A stretch of DNA of 64,000 bases from an uncultured Collinsella sp. (GCA_958452935.1 CAUDVX010000001.1:1-64000), one strand, 5' to 3'; shown: positions 1-8,376, counted from the first letter of the stretch. Numbers and translations are program-made. Notes: generated by a model from the sequence alone, not told the origin.

Positions 1-515
1 GTGTATCCCCTTATGGGCCGGAATATACAAAATCTAAGTCAATTCATATAAGATTTCTTATCTCTGAGAGTTTAGGTTCTCAAATGAGCAGGTAGATACA
101 CTGTTTGAGTTCTCGGCAGATCTATTGAGATCTATGTAGAGATGGCTGAGGTTTGCGTCCGGGGCTGCCTGGGGCTGCCTTGCGGAAAGCTCGTCCCGGT
201 TTGAGCGTGGATTCCGGGACGCAGCTTCCGCCGGGCGGTCCAACCGGAAACTGGGGCCCGTTTTTCGGCAAAATTATGGGATGCGCTTTCCGCTAGCTCG
301 CTCAATCGCCCTATATTTCAAGTCACCTATAGCTAACATTTGCGCAGCTCAACGGCCTCACCTGCATGTTTTTTAGTAAGCCGCGGCATACTCGGCGAAC
401 GGTATGAAGATGCCAGTCAGAGGGTATTGCAAACGGTCGCTCCCGTGGTATGTTTTTGCCCGAATCAAACCGACGCGCATCGCCTGTAGCGTCGGTCAAC
501 AGAGAGGAAACTACC
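1..515. other. Intergenic region left of ferredoxin
   Basis: No convincing gene is seen here; short open frames on the minus strand have no recognisable product and no good ribosome binding site. The left 150 bases are AT-rich with small palindromes around AGATCTATTGAGATCT-like sequence. From about 182 to 293 lies a member of a REP-like family also found at 15193-15304. The last 60 bases before 516 should hold the ferredoxin promoter, but I cannot pick a clear -10/-35 pair. Confidence 0.5.
182..293. repeat. REP-like repeat, GCGGAAAGC family, copy 1
   Basis: The segment opens with GCGGAAAGCTCGTCCCG and closes with GGGATGCGCTTTCCGC, so its ends are near-complementary, with further GGAAA and TTCCG blocks inside. 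The same words recur at 15193-15304. It is intergenic and looks like a dispersed palindromic repeat rather than a gene. Confidence 0.55.
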
Positions 516-701
516 ATGGCTCATCCCGTAATTGATGCCGACGAGTGCATCGCTTGTGGCGTTTGCGTCGACTCCTGCCCCGCTGGCGTTCTGGAGCTCC
601 AGGACGTCGCCACCGTCGCTGACGAGGATTCCTGCGTCGCCTGTGGCGCTTGCCAGGACGCTTGCCCCGCCGGCGCGATCACCGAGATCGTCGAGGAGTA
701 A
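516..701 (+). CDS. 2[4Fe-4S] ferredoxin
   Basis: A 61-residue cytoplasmic electron carrier of the bacterial 2[4Fe-4S] type. Two CxxCxxCxxxCP motifs are visible, with cysteines 11, 14, 17, 21 and 40, 43, 46, 50; each set of four would bind clusters in the crossed pattern known for this family. The start is the ATG at 516, preceded by GAGAGGAAACTACC; an upstream in-frame ATG at 450 would add 22 residues unlike any ferredoxin. It is followed 40 bases later by a strong terminator, so it is probably monocistronic. Partners could be pyruvate:ferredoxin oxidoreductase or a hydrogenase, neither of which is in the window. Confidence 0.95.
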   Translation: MAHPVIDADECIACGVCVDSCPAGVLELQDVATVADEDSCVACGACQDACPAGAITEIVEE

Positions 702-740
702 CAACTCCCCCACTTGCACACTCACAAGTACACCGTGCAC

Positions 741-782
741 AAAAAAGGAGGCCTCCGCATCGCCGCGGAGGCCTCCTTTTGC
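741..782 (+). terminator. Rho-independent terminator after ferredoxin
   Basis: A-tract, then AAGGAGGCCTCCGC pairing with GCGGAGGCCTCCTT across a short loop, ending in TTTTGCTT. The A and T flanks would allow use from both strands. Confidence 0.85.
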
Positions 783-808
783 TTACGTGGCGCGGGTAGC
801 CACTATAG

Positions 809-947
809 CAACGCCGCAGGTTGAGCATACGCCAGCGAAAACACCCCATTTGAGGCAAGGTGGCCTGAAAGAGGAGGGAAGCGTACTTTGGTACGCGACC
901 GACGATTGAAGGCCAGATTGTCCAAATGGGGCGTTTGCAGCGTCGGC
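809..947 (+). repeat. Modular palindromic element E1
   Basis: Member of the five-copy structured family (see findings). It begins CAACGCCGCAGGTTGAG and ends GCAGCGTCGGC. Stems from outside to inside: CCCCATTTG (844-852) with CAAATGGGG (923-931); TGGCCT (861-866) with AGGCCA (910-915); and the apical GCGTAC-TTTG-GTACGC (881-896). Conserved internal-loop words TGAAAGAGG and TTGAA lie between the inner stem and the apical hairpin. It fills the convergent gap between the ferredoxin gene and niaR, and its last base is the first base of the niaR stop codon. Confidence 0.75.
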
Positions 948-1492
948 TACGAGAGATCGTCCTCGTAGGGCATTAGGTCCGCCAAGTAGCCCTTCTCCTT
1001 GAGCATGGCCTCGATCTCGTCAAGGGTCTGCTCGTCCTCCGCCGCAATGCGATGGAAATGATAGCCGCTCGTCACCGTTAGTAGCGGAAAGCTCTTGCCG
1101 CTCTCGATATCGTGCAGGTAGCGCTCAACATCGCGACGATTGCGGATATCCAAGTCGGCCGTGATCTTACCGTACACGCGGTGATTGACGATCACGTTGA
1201 GCACGGCGCCTCCGGCGTCGACGACACTCGTGAGCTCATCGCCTGCCTGCTCCACGCTGTGGCGAACCTTGACCAAGCGCGTGGGCACAGCGGGGCTGCT
1301 GGGGGCCTCCTGCAGCACATAACCACGGTTGGTCGCCACGATATCGTGTCCGTCGGCGCGCAGCAGGGCAATGTCCTGCACCACGACCTGGCGGCTCACA
1401 CCCACCTCGCGGGCAAGCGCGCTGCCCGAAACGGGCTCCGTGGCCCCCTCGAGTACGCCCATGATGGCGCGGCGACGCTCGCGGGCATCCAT
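947..1492 (-). CDS. niaR: NiaR niacin-responsive transcriptional repressor
   Basis: A 181-residue repressor of NAD biosynthesis. An N-terminal winged helix of the HTH_11 type (about residues 6-60, with SGSALAREVGVSRQVVVQDI) is followed by the 3H domain (about 75-175). The 3H domain binds niacin and a metal; candidate ligand histidines are seen in VNHRVYGKI and in SGYHFHRI. The gene is the last of nadA-nadB-nadC-niaR; its ATG overlaps the nadC stop as TAATG, implying translational coupling. It probably represses its own operon through the palindrome at 4854-4897. Function follows from family and context; the effector is inferred. Confidence 0.9.
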   Translation of the reverse strand: MDARERRRAIMGVLEGATEPVSGSALAREVGVSRQVVVQDIALLRADGHDIVATNRGYVLQEAPSSPAVPTRLVKVRHSVEQAGDELTSVVDAGGAVLNVIVNHRVYGKITADLDIRNRRDVERYLHDIESGKSFPLLTVTSGYHFHRIAAEDEQTLDEIEAMLKEKGYLADLMPYEDDLS

Positions 1493-2352
1493 TATTTACC
1501 GTCCAGCAGACGCAGGTGCTTAAGCGAAAGGTCGAGGATCGGCGCAGAGTGCGTCAACGCCCCCGAGCTAATAAAGTCAACGCCCAGGTCGGCGAGCGCT
1601 CGGACATTGCTGGCGTCCACGTTGCCCGAGCACTCGGTCTTGGCGCGGCCGGCGATAAGCTCGATCGCGGCAGCCATGTCGTCGTGGGTCATGTTGTCGA
1701 ACATGATGATATCGGCGCCGGCCTCCACGGCCTCGCGCACCATGTCCAGGTTCTCGCACTCAATCTCGACCGTCGTGGTAAACGACGCATGGGCGCGCGC
1801 CATCTCAATCGCGCGTGCCACGCCACCGGCAGCGTCAATGTGGTTGTCCTTGAGCATAACGGCCGTCGACAGGTTGTAACGGTGATTGCTGCCGCCGCCG
1901 ATCTCGACCGCGGCTTTCTCGAAGACGCGCATGCCCGGCGTGGTCTTGCGCGTGTCGACAAGCACGGTCTTGGTGCCCTCGAGCGCAGCCGCCATCCGAT
2001 GCGTGTAAGTAGCGATGCCGCTCATGCGCTGCAGGTAGTTGAGCGCCACACGCTCGCCCGAAAGCAGCACGCGCGCGTCTCCGCGCACCTGGCCCACGTG
2101 ATCGCCAGCGTGCACCTCGTCACCGTCGGCAACATCAAACAGCACCGAGCTCTGCGGATCCAGCAGCTCAAAGGTGCGGGCGAATACGTCCAGGCCGGCG
2201 ATAATGCCGTCGGCCTTGGCGATGAGCTCAACGGTAGCGGGGCGCGCCGTGGGGCACACGCTCGCCGTACTCACGTCCTCAAAGGTAATGTCCTCGCGCA
2301 GAGCCTGCAAAATCAGATCATCGACGACGAGCTTCATGGTAATGGGGTTCAT
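1492..2352 (-). CDS. nadC: Nicotinate-nucleotide pyrophosphorylase (quinolinate phosphoribosyltransferase)
   Basis: Converts quinolinate and PRPP to nicotinate mononucleotide, CO2 and pyrophosphate, the third step of de novo NAD synthesis. 286 residues, the usual family length. The N-terminal alpha/beta sandwich is followed by the barrel with LNYLQRMSGIATYT and DTRKTTPGMR (substrate-binding Arg and Lys), RYNLSTAVMLKDNHI, and VEIECEN. The start at 2352 has GGAGGAGTAGACC in front, inside the end of nadB; four bases separate the two genes. An alternative in-frame ATG five codons in is possible. Confidence 0.96.
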   Translation of the reverse strand: MNPITMKLVVDDLILQALREDITFEDVSTASVCPTARPATVELIAKADGIIAGLDVFARTFELLDPQSSVLFDVADGDEVHAGDHVGQVRGDARVLLSGERVALNYLQRMSGIATYTHRMAAALEGTKTVLVDTRKTTPGMRVFEKAAVEIGGGSNHRYNLSTAVMLKDNHIDAAGGVARAIEMARAHASFTTTVEIECENLDMVREAVEAGADIIMFDNMTHDDMAAAIELIAGRAKTECSGNVDASNVRALADLGVDFISSGALTHSAPILDLSLKHLRLLDGK

Positions 2353-2355
2353 GGT

Positions 2356-3732
2356 CTACTCCTCCACGGCCTGCGTGCCGGCGGCACGGGCCAAATCATC
2401 GATTGCAAGGGGGTCGGCGCTCAGGGCGCGGTGACGCCCGTCAAGCGCGGGCTCACCGGCCTGCTCCACGGCCAGCGACTCGCCGGTACGCATATACCAC
2501 GCGGCGCGACGACCCCAGACCAGCGCCTCGAGCAGGCTGTTAGAAGCTAGGCGGTTCTTGCCGTGAACGCCGTTGCAGGCCGTCTCGCCCACGGCGTAGA
2601 GCTCGGGCATCGAGGTGCGACCGTCCTTGTCGACCCACACGCCGCCCATAAAGTAGTGCTGCGTGGGCGTAACGGGAATGGGCTCGTCCAAAATATCGCG
2701 GCCGTCCTCCAGGCAGCGCGCGCGGATGTTGGTAAAGTGCCCGGTCACCACATCGCGCTCGACGGGGGCAAAGCTCAGCCACTCGTGCTCGGTGCCGTCC
2801 TGCTTCATCTGCTCGCGGATGGCGGCGGCGACAACGTCGCGCGGCTGCAACTCGTCGGTAAAACGCTCGCCGGCGGCATTGAGCAAAATCGCGCCCTCGC
2901 CGCGGCAGCTCTCGCTAATCAGGAACGTGCGGCCCGGCTGCGGCGAGAACAGTCCCGTGGGGTGAATCTGCACGTAGTCCAGGTGCTCCATCTTAATGCC
3001 ATGCTCCTGAGCAATGTAGCAGGCATCGCCCGTGAGCTGCGGGTAGTTAGTCGAATGGTCGTATACGCCGCCGATACCGCCCGTAGCCCACAGCGTGTGG
3101 CGGGCATGGATCTTAAAAGGCTCGCCGGCATGCACGCCCTCAGCGGCATTTGCCAGCTCGTCGGCGGGGCGAGCCGAATCGCCCTCATCCACGGCAATGG
3201 CGACAACGCCGGTGCACACCGTGGCGTCATCGCGCTCGGCGGTCAGGATGTCGGTCATGGCAACGTGTTCGAGAATCTGCACGTTGTCCAGCTTACGGAC
3301 AGCCTGGAGCAGCTTGGTCGTAATCTCCTTGCCCGTAATATCGGCATGGAAGGCGATGCGCGGGCGGCTGTGCGCGCCCTCGCGGGTAAAGTCGAGGCTG
3401 CCGTCGGCCTTGCGCTCAAAGTCCACGCCCATCGCCAGCAGGTCGTTGATGACCGAGCGGCTCGAGCGGATCATGATGTCAACGCTCTCGCGGCGGTTCT
3501 CGTAATGGCCGGCGTGCATGGTGTCCTCAAAGAAGGCATCGTAGTCAGAGCCCTCGGGCAGTACGCAGATGCCGCCCTGCGCGAGCATCGAATCGCACTC
3601 GTCGATGGCGCCCTTGGAGAGCATGATTACGCGCGTGCTCGTCGGCAGATTGAGAGCCGCATACAGGCCCGCCACGCCGCAACCGGCAATGACGACGTCA
3701 CACTCCATATCGGGGTATTGTTTGGTTTCCAC
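2356..3732 (-). CDS. nadB: L-aspartate oxidase
   Basis: FAD enzyme that oxidises L-aspartate to iminoaspartate for NadA. The N-terminal dinucleotide-binding motif VVIAGCGVAGLYAAL is clear. Others are SMLAQGGICV, the HSRPRI segment and DITGKEI, the flavin contact region LWATGGIGGVYDHSTN, and HPTGLFSP and ESCRGEGA in the body. I place the start at the GTG at 3732 (458 residues), with GGGAGAGGA five bases upstream. The ATG at 3759 lies inside a REP-like palindrome and has no good binding site. Length is slightly below the roughly 500-540 residues of E. coli-type NadB, with a short C-terminal domain. Confidence 0.95.
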   Translation of the reverse strand: METKQYPDMECDVVIAGCGVAGLYAALNLPTSTRVIMLSKGAIDECDSMLAQGGICVLPEGSDYDAFFEDTMHAGHYENRRESVDIMIRSSRSVINDLLAMGVDFERKADGSLDFTREGAHSRPRIAFHADITGKEITTKLLQAVRKLDNVQILEHVAMTDILTAERDDATVCTGVVAIAVDEGDSARPADELANAAEGVHAGEPFKIHARHTLWATGGIGGVYDHSTNYPQLTGDACYIAQEHGIKMEHLDYVQIHPTGLFSPQPGRTFLISESCRGEGAILLNAAGERFTDELQPRDVVAAAIREQMKQDGTEHEWLSFAPVERDVVTGHFTNIRARCLEDGRDILDEPIPVTPTQHYFMGGVWVDKDGRTSMPELYAVGETACNGVHGKNRLASNSLLEALVWGRRAAWYMRTGESLAVEQAGEPALDGRHRALSADPLAIDDLARAAGTQAVEE

Positions 3733-3749
3733 AGGAATCCTCTCCCTTG

Positions 3750-3784
3750 AATGTGACATAAGGGACCGTCCCTCATGTCACATT
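3750..3784. repeat. GTGACA/GGGACGGTCCC palindrome, copy 1
   Basis: Near-perfect inverted repeat: AATGTGACAT and AGGGAC pair with GTCCCT and ATGTCACATT. A sister copy with compensating changes lies at 43515-43547. It sits in the 55-base gap between nadA and nadB and creates a decoy ATG for nadB. Confidence 0.7.
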
Positions 3785-3787
3785 GTT

Positions 3788-4813
3788 CTAGCGCGCCGCG
3801 TACTCGAGCATGCGGTCGAGCGTGAGCTTGGCCTGATCGGCGGCCTCATCCGACACGCCAATCTGCACCTCGCCCTCGCCCGTCTCCAGGCAGTGCACGA
3901 GCTTTTCGAGCGTGATGAGATCCATGTTGACGCAGGTGGGCTGCACCGCAGGGAAGTAGAACTTCTTGCCAGTGCCCTGGCAGCGGCGCTCGAGCTCGTA
4001 GAGCACGCCGCGGACCGTCACGATGATGAACTCGCTGGCGTCCGACTCCTCGGCATACTTGATGATGCCGGCAGTAGAGCCGATGTGATCGGCCTCGGCC
4101 AGGACGTCGGCCTTGCATTCGGGGTGCGCCAGCACGAGCGCGTCGGGGTGTGCCTCCTGCGCGTCGACGATCTGCTCGACGGTGATGATGTGATGACGCG
4201 GGCAGTAGCCGTTGTTGAGGATGACGTGCTTTTGGGGCACCTGCTCGGCTACGAAGCGGCCCAGGTTCTGGTCGGGAATGAACAAGATGTGCTGCTGCGG
4301 CAGCTCGGAGACGATTTTGACGGCGTTAGAGCTGGTAACGCACACGTCACTCCAGCTCTTGATCTCGACCGTCGAGTTGACGTAGCACACCACGGCCAGG
4401 TCGTCGCCATACTCGGCGCGCGCCGCGTCGACCGTCTCGCGCTTGACCATGTGCGCCATGGGGCAGTCCGCGCCCGGCTCTGGCAGCAGCACGGTCTTGG
4501 TGGGATTGAGCAGTTTGGCGCTCTCGCCCATAAACTCCACGCCGCACAGCACGATAGTCTGCTGCGGCAGGCTCTTGGCGAGCTTTGCCAGGTAGAAGCT
4601 GTCGCCGACGAAATCGGCCACGGCTTGGACCTCGGGCGCCACATAATAGTGTGCCAGGATCACTGCGTCACGTTGGGTTTTTAGTTGCTGAATGGCCTCG
4701 ACGAGCTCTGCGGGCACCAGTGCCGCGCGCTCCGTTGCCGTCGTTGCCGATGCCAGGCCGGCCGCGATATCGCGTGCAAGCTCCGATGCATCCATGTTCG
4801 CGCTCTGCGCCAT
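3788..4813 (-). CDS. nadA: Quinolinate synthase
   Basis: [4Fe-4S] enzyme that condenses iminoaspartate with dihydroxyacetone phosphate to quinolinate. 341 residues from the ATG at 4813 (GAGAGGGGCCTTG in front); the longer frame up to 4918 would run through the operator and is rejected. Motifs: ILAHYYVAPEVQ near the start, CGVEFMGESAKLLNP, CYVNSTVEIK, VILNNGYCPRHH, AHPECKADV and QPTCVNMDLITLEKL. The cysteines in the first, HPEC and PTC segments fit the three cluster ligands of the family. First gene of the nad operon. Confidence 0.96.
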   Translation of the reverse strand: MAQSANMDASELARDIAAGLASATTATERAALVPAELVEAIQQLKTQRDAVILAHYYVAPEVQAVADFVGDSFYLAKLAKSLPQQTIVLCGVEFMGESAKLLNPTKTVLLPEPGADCPMAHMVKRETVDAARAEYGDDLAVVCYVNSTVEIKSWSDVCVTSSNAVKIVSELPQQHILFIPDQNLGRFVAEQVPQKHVILNNGYCPRHHIITVEQIVDAQEAHPDALVLAHPECKADVLAEADHIGSTAGIIKYAEESDASEFIIVTVRGVLYELERRCQGTGKKFYFPAVQPTCVNMDLITLEKLVHCLETGEGEVQIGVSDEAADQAKLTLDRMLEYAAR

Positions 4814-4853
4814 CAAGGCCCCTCTCTTTTGCGAATCTTGGGGCTTTAGTATG

Positions 4854-4897
4854 ACACCTGGCTTTACAGCTGACAAGACAGCTGTAAAGCCAGGTGT
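4854..4897. promoter_or_regulatory. Candidate NiaR operator (perfect 19+19 palindrome)
   Basis: ACACCTGGCTTTACAGCTG (4854-4872) and its exact reverse complement (4879-4897) are separated by ACAAGA. It lies 40 bases upstream of nadA, whose operon encodes NiaR. NiaR operators in Firmicutes and Thermotoga are palindromes rich in ACA...TGT and CTG words. The assignment is inference from position and symmetry; no NiaR contact has been shown for this sequence. Confidence 0.65.
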
Positions 4898-4920
4898 AAA
4901 GTTGAAATAAAGATTCAATC

Positions 4921-5094
4921 ATGCGGCAGGTCCATTTTCGAACTGGCAAGCTGAGGATAGTCGAGCTCTCGATAGCGCAGGAGGCATCTTTCGCCACCGC
5001 AATACCACTCGGCGCGAGTTGCGTACCGTGGGGCGCAAACGGAACGCACCCCCGCGGGTGGCGCGTGCACGATGTGGCAAAATCGAGGTACTAA
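4921..5094 (+). CDS. Possible 57-residue peptide upstream of LytTR system
   Basis: An open frame from ATG 4921 to TAA 5092-5094 ends 11 bases before the response-regulator start. It could be a leader or peptide signal for the downstream LytTR/GHKL pair, as agrD-type genes often neighbour such systems. However, the ribosome binding site is weak (AAAGATTCAATC), no AgrB-like processing protease is nearby, and the C-terminus is basic where AgrD tails are acidic. The single cysteine is in ASCVPWG. It may be chance. Confidence 0.2.
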   Translation: MRQVHFRTGKLRIVELSIAQEASFATAIPLGASCVPWGANGTHPRGWRVHDVAKSRY

Positions 5095-5105
5095 GGGGGC
5101 CCAAT

Positions 5106-5828
5106 ATGCTCAAAATCATCGCCTGCGACGACGACGTCGCCTTTCTAGATAACCTGCACCGCATGATCAACCGCTGGTCGGCCGAGACGGGTACGGCGGT
5201 CGATGTTGCACTCGTTACGCGCGGCGAGGACCTGCTGGCACGCCATGCCGCATCGCGCGCCGACATTATCATGCTCGACATGATCATGCCGCTCGTCAAC
5301 GGCATGGACACCGCCCGCGAGCTGCGACAATCCGATACCGCCGTGCGTTTGGTATTTCTGACCTCATCGCCCGAGTTCGCGCTTGAGTCCTACGAGGTCC
5401 GCGCCTTCGACTACCTGCTCAAACCCGTGACCTACGAGCGCGTGGCTCAACTGCTCGACGAGCTATCGAGCCTGCGTCCGGCAGCGACCGACGAACTCGT
5501 CATCAAGACGTCCTTTGGCTACCATGCCCTGCGCCTATCCGATATCGAATATGCCGAGGCCCGCAACAAGCACGTGGTCTTCCACCTGCGCGATGGCCGC
5601 GATATCGAGGCACTCGAGCCGTTCCGCAGCATCGAGGACCGACTGGCCCAAAACGCGACCTTCTTTAAGTGCCACCGCAGCTACCAGGTCAATCTGCGCA
5701 ATATCGACCACTTTAACCGCACGGAAATCGTCATGCGCTCGGGCGCGTACATACCGCTCGCGCGCAGCTGCAAGCAGGGATTCCAAGACGCCTACTTTGC
5801 GGTGCGGTTCGAGGGCGGGAGACGCTGA
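5106..5828 (+). CDS. LytTR-family response regulator
   Basis: Cytoplasmic DNA-binding response regulator of the AgrA/LytR type, 240 residues. The receiver (about 1-120) has the acidic pair CDDD near residue 8, the phosphoacceptor in IIMLDMIMP and the conserved lysine in LLKPVT. The LytTR domain (about 135-235) shows FFKCHRSYQVNLRNID, typical of this beta-rich DNA-binding fold. The start at 5106 is preceded by AAGGGGGCCCAAT. Its stop TGA overlaps the kinase ATG by one base, so the two are coupled. Confidence 0.93.
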   Translation: MLKIIACDDDVAFLDNLHRMINRWSAETGTAVDVALVTRGEDLLARHAASRADIIMLDMIMPLVNGMDTARELRQSDTAVRLVFLTSSPEFALESYEVRAFDYLLKPVTYERVAQLLDELSSLRPAATDELVIKTSFGYHALRLSDIEYAEARNKHVVFHLRDGRDIEALEPFRSIEDRLAQNATFFKCHRSYQVNLRNIDHFNRTEIVMRSGAYIPLARSCKQGFQDAYFAVRFEGGRR

Positions 5829-7105
5829 TGCTTTCCTCGGCAGAACTGGTACTTTGGGCAATCCACCATGCGACGACGTTGCTCTTTGGCGTCTTTGCCT
5901 CGGCGGCGCTGTGCGGTGTCGAGATCAGCCGCCGCCATTCGCTCGAACTGGTGGGGGTCGGCGCCGTAACCGGCACCGCTTTTGCGATTGCCAACCTCGT
6001 CGGCGGTGAGCTGTTTGCCCGACAGGTCTATCCACTCGTCGTGCATCTGCCGCTTGTCGTCTACCTGTGCGTACGCTATCGCCTGAGTCCGCTGCTCGCC
6101 ATCCTGGGCGTTACCAGTGCCTACCTGAGCTGCCAGTTTAGCAACTGGATGGGCATCGCCGCATTCGCCGTCACCGATTCGCAAGTCGCGTACTACGTGG
6201 CGCGCATCATCACCACGCTCGGCGTCTTTGCCGTCTTGCTGCATTGGGCAAGCGACATTGGCCTCCGCCTAGCGATCAAAAGCCCCACCGAGCTGGAGAT
6301 TCTGCTCATCCTGCCGCTCGTCTACTACATCTTCGACTACGCCACCAACGTCTATACCACGCTCTTCCACTCGGGCTCGGTGGTAACCGTTGAGTTTTTG
6401 GCGTTCGCCCTCTGCGCCTTCTACCTCATGTTTCTTGCCGTCTACCTTCGCGAATACGAGGCAAAGGAAATCGCCGAGCGCGAGCGCTGGATGCTCGCGA
6501 CCCGCGACAGCGCGGCCATCAAAGAGCTCGAAGCCTGGCGCCAGTCCGGACGCGAGCTCTCGGTTCTCCGTCACGACATGCGCCACTACCTGCGCGGTCT
6601 AGCGGCCCTGATCGAAGAGGGTCACACCGATGAGGCGCTCGAGCGCATCGACGCGCTCTGCGAGACCAACGACCGCACCGCCGTGCGCCGCTACTGCGCC
6701 AACGAAACGGTCAACATTGCGCTCTCGTCGCTTTCCGCGGACATCAACGCGCACGGCATCACCGCCGACCTGCGCGCCGCCGTGCCCGAAACCGTCCACG
6801 TGAGCGATGTCGATCTGTTCAGTGTGGTATCGAACGCCCTGGACAATGCCATCGCCGCAGCGAGCGCCGCCCCCGAAGGCAAGCGGTTTGTCGACCTGGA
6901 CCTTCGCTACGAAGACGGCCAGCTTCTATTGCTGGTTTCCAACACGTTTGGCCGTGCGCCGCACATGGTCGACGGCATGCCCGTGGCTCAGCACACTGGG
7001 CACGGCTTTGGCACCAAGAGCATTAAGCTTGCCGTCGAGCGTATGAACGGCAACTGCCAGTTCCGCATTAACGGCGACCGGTTTGAGCTGCGCGCCGTAA
7101 TGTAG
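5828..7105 (+). CDS. GHKL sensor histidine kinase (AgrC-like)
   Basis: Membrane sensor paired with the LytTR regulator, 425 residues. About six hydrophobic segments fill residues 5-210, followed by a short linker. The kinase core has LSVLRHDMRHYLRGL, with the likely phosphorylated His near residue 249; an N-box NALDNAIAAAS; and the G-box GHGFGTKSIKLAVERMNG. It lacks a classical HisKA dimerisation domain, as usual for HPK10-type kinases. The ligand is unknown; peptide sensing is common in this class, but no AgrB/AgrD pair is visible. Confidence 0.9.
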   Translation: MLSSAELVLWAIHHATTLLFGVFASAALCGVEISRRHSLELVGVGAVTGTAFAIANLVGGELFARQVYPLVVHLPLVVYLCVRYRLSPLLAILGVTSAYLSCQFSNWMGIAAFAVTDSQVAYYVARIITTLGVFAVLLHWASDIGLRLAIKSPTELEILLILPLVYYIFDYATNVYTTLFHSGSVVTVEFLAFALCAFYLMFLAVYLREYEAKEIAERERWMLATRDSAAIKELEAWRQSGRELSVLRHDMRHYLRGLAALIEEGHTDEALERIDALCETNDRTAVRRYCANETVNIALSSLSADINAHGITADLRAAVPETVHVSDVDLFSVVSNALDNAIAAASAAPEGKRFVDLDLRYEDGQLLLLVSNTFGRAPHMVDGMPVAQHTGHGFGTKSIKLAVERMNGNCQFRINGDRFELRAVM

Positions 7106-7123
7106 GGGCTGCCGCCAGCCTCG

Positions 7124-7699
7124 CTACAGCGGTGCAGCCGCCGGGGTCAGCTGCTTAATGTAGGCCCACATGCGCTGCTTGGCGGCCTTGTCGGTGAGCG
7201 CCGCCTCAAAACCGTCGAGCGCAAGCACGCGGCGCCCCTGCACATGGGCGACCAGGCCGGGCTTGAGCATGGCGGTGTCAAAATCATCAATTGCCACAAG
7301 CATATCGGCATAGGTCTCGCGCATGACATCGGCCGCACTGTTGTCCAGCAGCAGCACCGCCTCGGGGTCCAAGGTCTCCAGCGCCTCGCGGAACAGGTCG
7401 CACGTCAGGGCCTCACCCGCCGCGACCGCTCCGTCGCCCGCGCCGGCGACGCTTGCCAGCACGCAAAAATCCTCGGGGGCATATCCGATAGCGCCGAGCG
7501 CCTTGCGCAACGCGGCGCCATCCGCGCCGGCAGCCAGCTCGCCGCCCGAGCACTCGGCTTCATCCAAATCGCCTTTGACCAGCACAATCGGCGAGCACGC
7601 GTTGCCCGCGATACGCACGCCGCGATCTGCAAGCGACGCGAGCTCCTGCTCGGTCGCCTGAGCGATGGCTTCTTTTTTCTGGCTTTGTGACGTGGGCAT
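7124..7699 (-). CDS. Conserved hypothetical, degenerate UDG-like fold suspected
   Basis: 191 residues from the ATG at 7699, preceded by TTGGAGAGCGC; the upstream ATG at 7729 lacks a site. I do not recognise a named family with certainty. The order of elements resembles family-4 uracil-DNA glycosylases: a hydrophobic strand with SPIVLVKGD, a GELAAGADGAALRKAL stretch where UDGs have GEAPG...GRxG, then AIGYAPEDF, a strand PEAVLLLDNSAADVM, and a C-terminal helix. The catalytic GEAPG and HPS motifs are absent, so if related it is probably inactive. Convergent with the kinase gene. Confidence 0.6.
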   Translation of the reverse strand: MPTSQSQKKEAIAQATEQELASLADRGVRIAGNACSPIVLVKGDLDEAECSGGELAAGADGAALRKALGAIGYAPEDFCVLASVAGAGDGAVAAGEALTCDLFREALETLDPEAVLLLDNSAADVMRETYADMLVAIDDFDTAMLKPGLVAHVQGRRVLALDGFEAALTDKAAKQRMWAYIKQLTPAAAPL

Positions 7700-7835
7700 G
7701 CGCTCTCCAATCATTTGCGTGCCCACCATTATATAAAAGAGCCGCCCGCGAGTGGTTGCTTTACGAGCCGCTGGGTATAAGCACGGTCGTACTGAGTTTT
7801 ACGCGGCCGAGCCGCGTCGTATTATGGAGGTCACC

Positions 7836-8156
7836 ATGGCTGACATCAAGCAGATTACCCCCGAGAATTTCGACGCTGTCGTCAACGATAGCCTGCCCGT
7901 ACTGGTTGATTTTTGGGCCCCATGGTGCGGCCCCTGCCGCTCGCTCTCGCCCATCGTAGACGAGGTTGCCGACGAACTGGCCGGCAAGCTAGCCGTGGCC
8001 AAGTGCAACGTCGACGACAACCAGGACCTGGCCATGAAGTTTGGCGTCATGAGCATCCCCACGCTAATCGTCTTTAAGAACGGCGAGGAGGTCGACCGCT
8101 CGGTCGGCGCCTTACCCAAGGCAAGACTTCAGGCACTGCTGGAGAAGCATCTGTAA
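7836..8156 (+). CDS. trxA: Thioredoxin
   Basis: 106-residue cytoplasmic disulfide reductase with the active site DFWAPWCGPCR (redox Cys pair near residues 31 and 34), the buried Asp of the family in VLVDFWAP, and the cis-proline in MSIPTLIVFKNG. Length and order match the canonical single-domain thioredoxin. The start is the ATG at 7836 with ATGGAGGTCACC in front. No thioredoxin reductase is adjacent. Probably monocistronic. Confidence 0.96.
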   Translation: MADIKQITPENFDAVVNDSLPVLVDFWAPWCGPCRSLSPIVDEVADELAGKLAVAKCNVDDNQDLAMKFGVMSIPTLIVFKNGEEVDRSVGALPKARLQALLEKHL

Positions 8157-8268
8157 TACGCTTGTTACTTGTCTGCCGTCCATGAGCGGTTTTGCACCGC
8201 TCGCCGGAGTGCCAAACGCAAGGCATGCGACCACGGATAGTATGGTAGACACAAACAGCCCCCAGTGA

Positions 8269-8304
8269 ACGGGTGCGAGTCAGACGGACTCGCACCCGTT
8301 TTCT
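8269..8304 (+). terminator. Rho-independent terminator after trxA
   Basis: ACGGGTGCGAGTC pairs with GACTCGCACCCGT across a short loop and is followed by TTTCTT. A weaker hairpin, GAGCGGT-TTTGC-ACCGCTC, lies upstream at 8184-8202. Confidence 0.8.
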
Positions 8305-8376
8305 TATGCGGCGGTGCCCAAGGCGGGCGTAGTAGAATCTGAACCACCATATCGCCCCGCACAAAAGGAGATTCCC

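Noticed and set aside
3733..3759. ATG at 3759 as nadB start
   Set aside because: It lies inside a REP-like palindrome without a ribosome binding site; the GTG at 3732 has GGGAGAGGA at good spacing.
8157..8376. Possible tRNA or small RNA in the trxA downstream gap
   Set aside because: Only simple hairpins are present; no cloverleaf, TTCGA arm or CCA end could be built.
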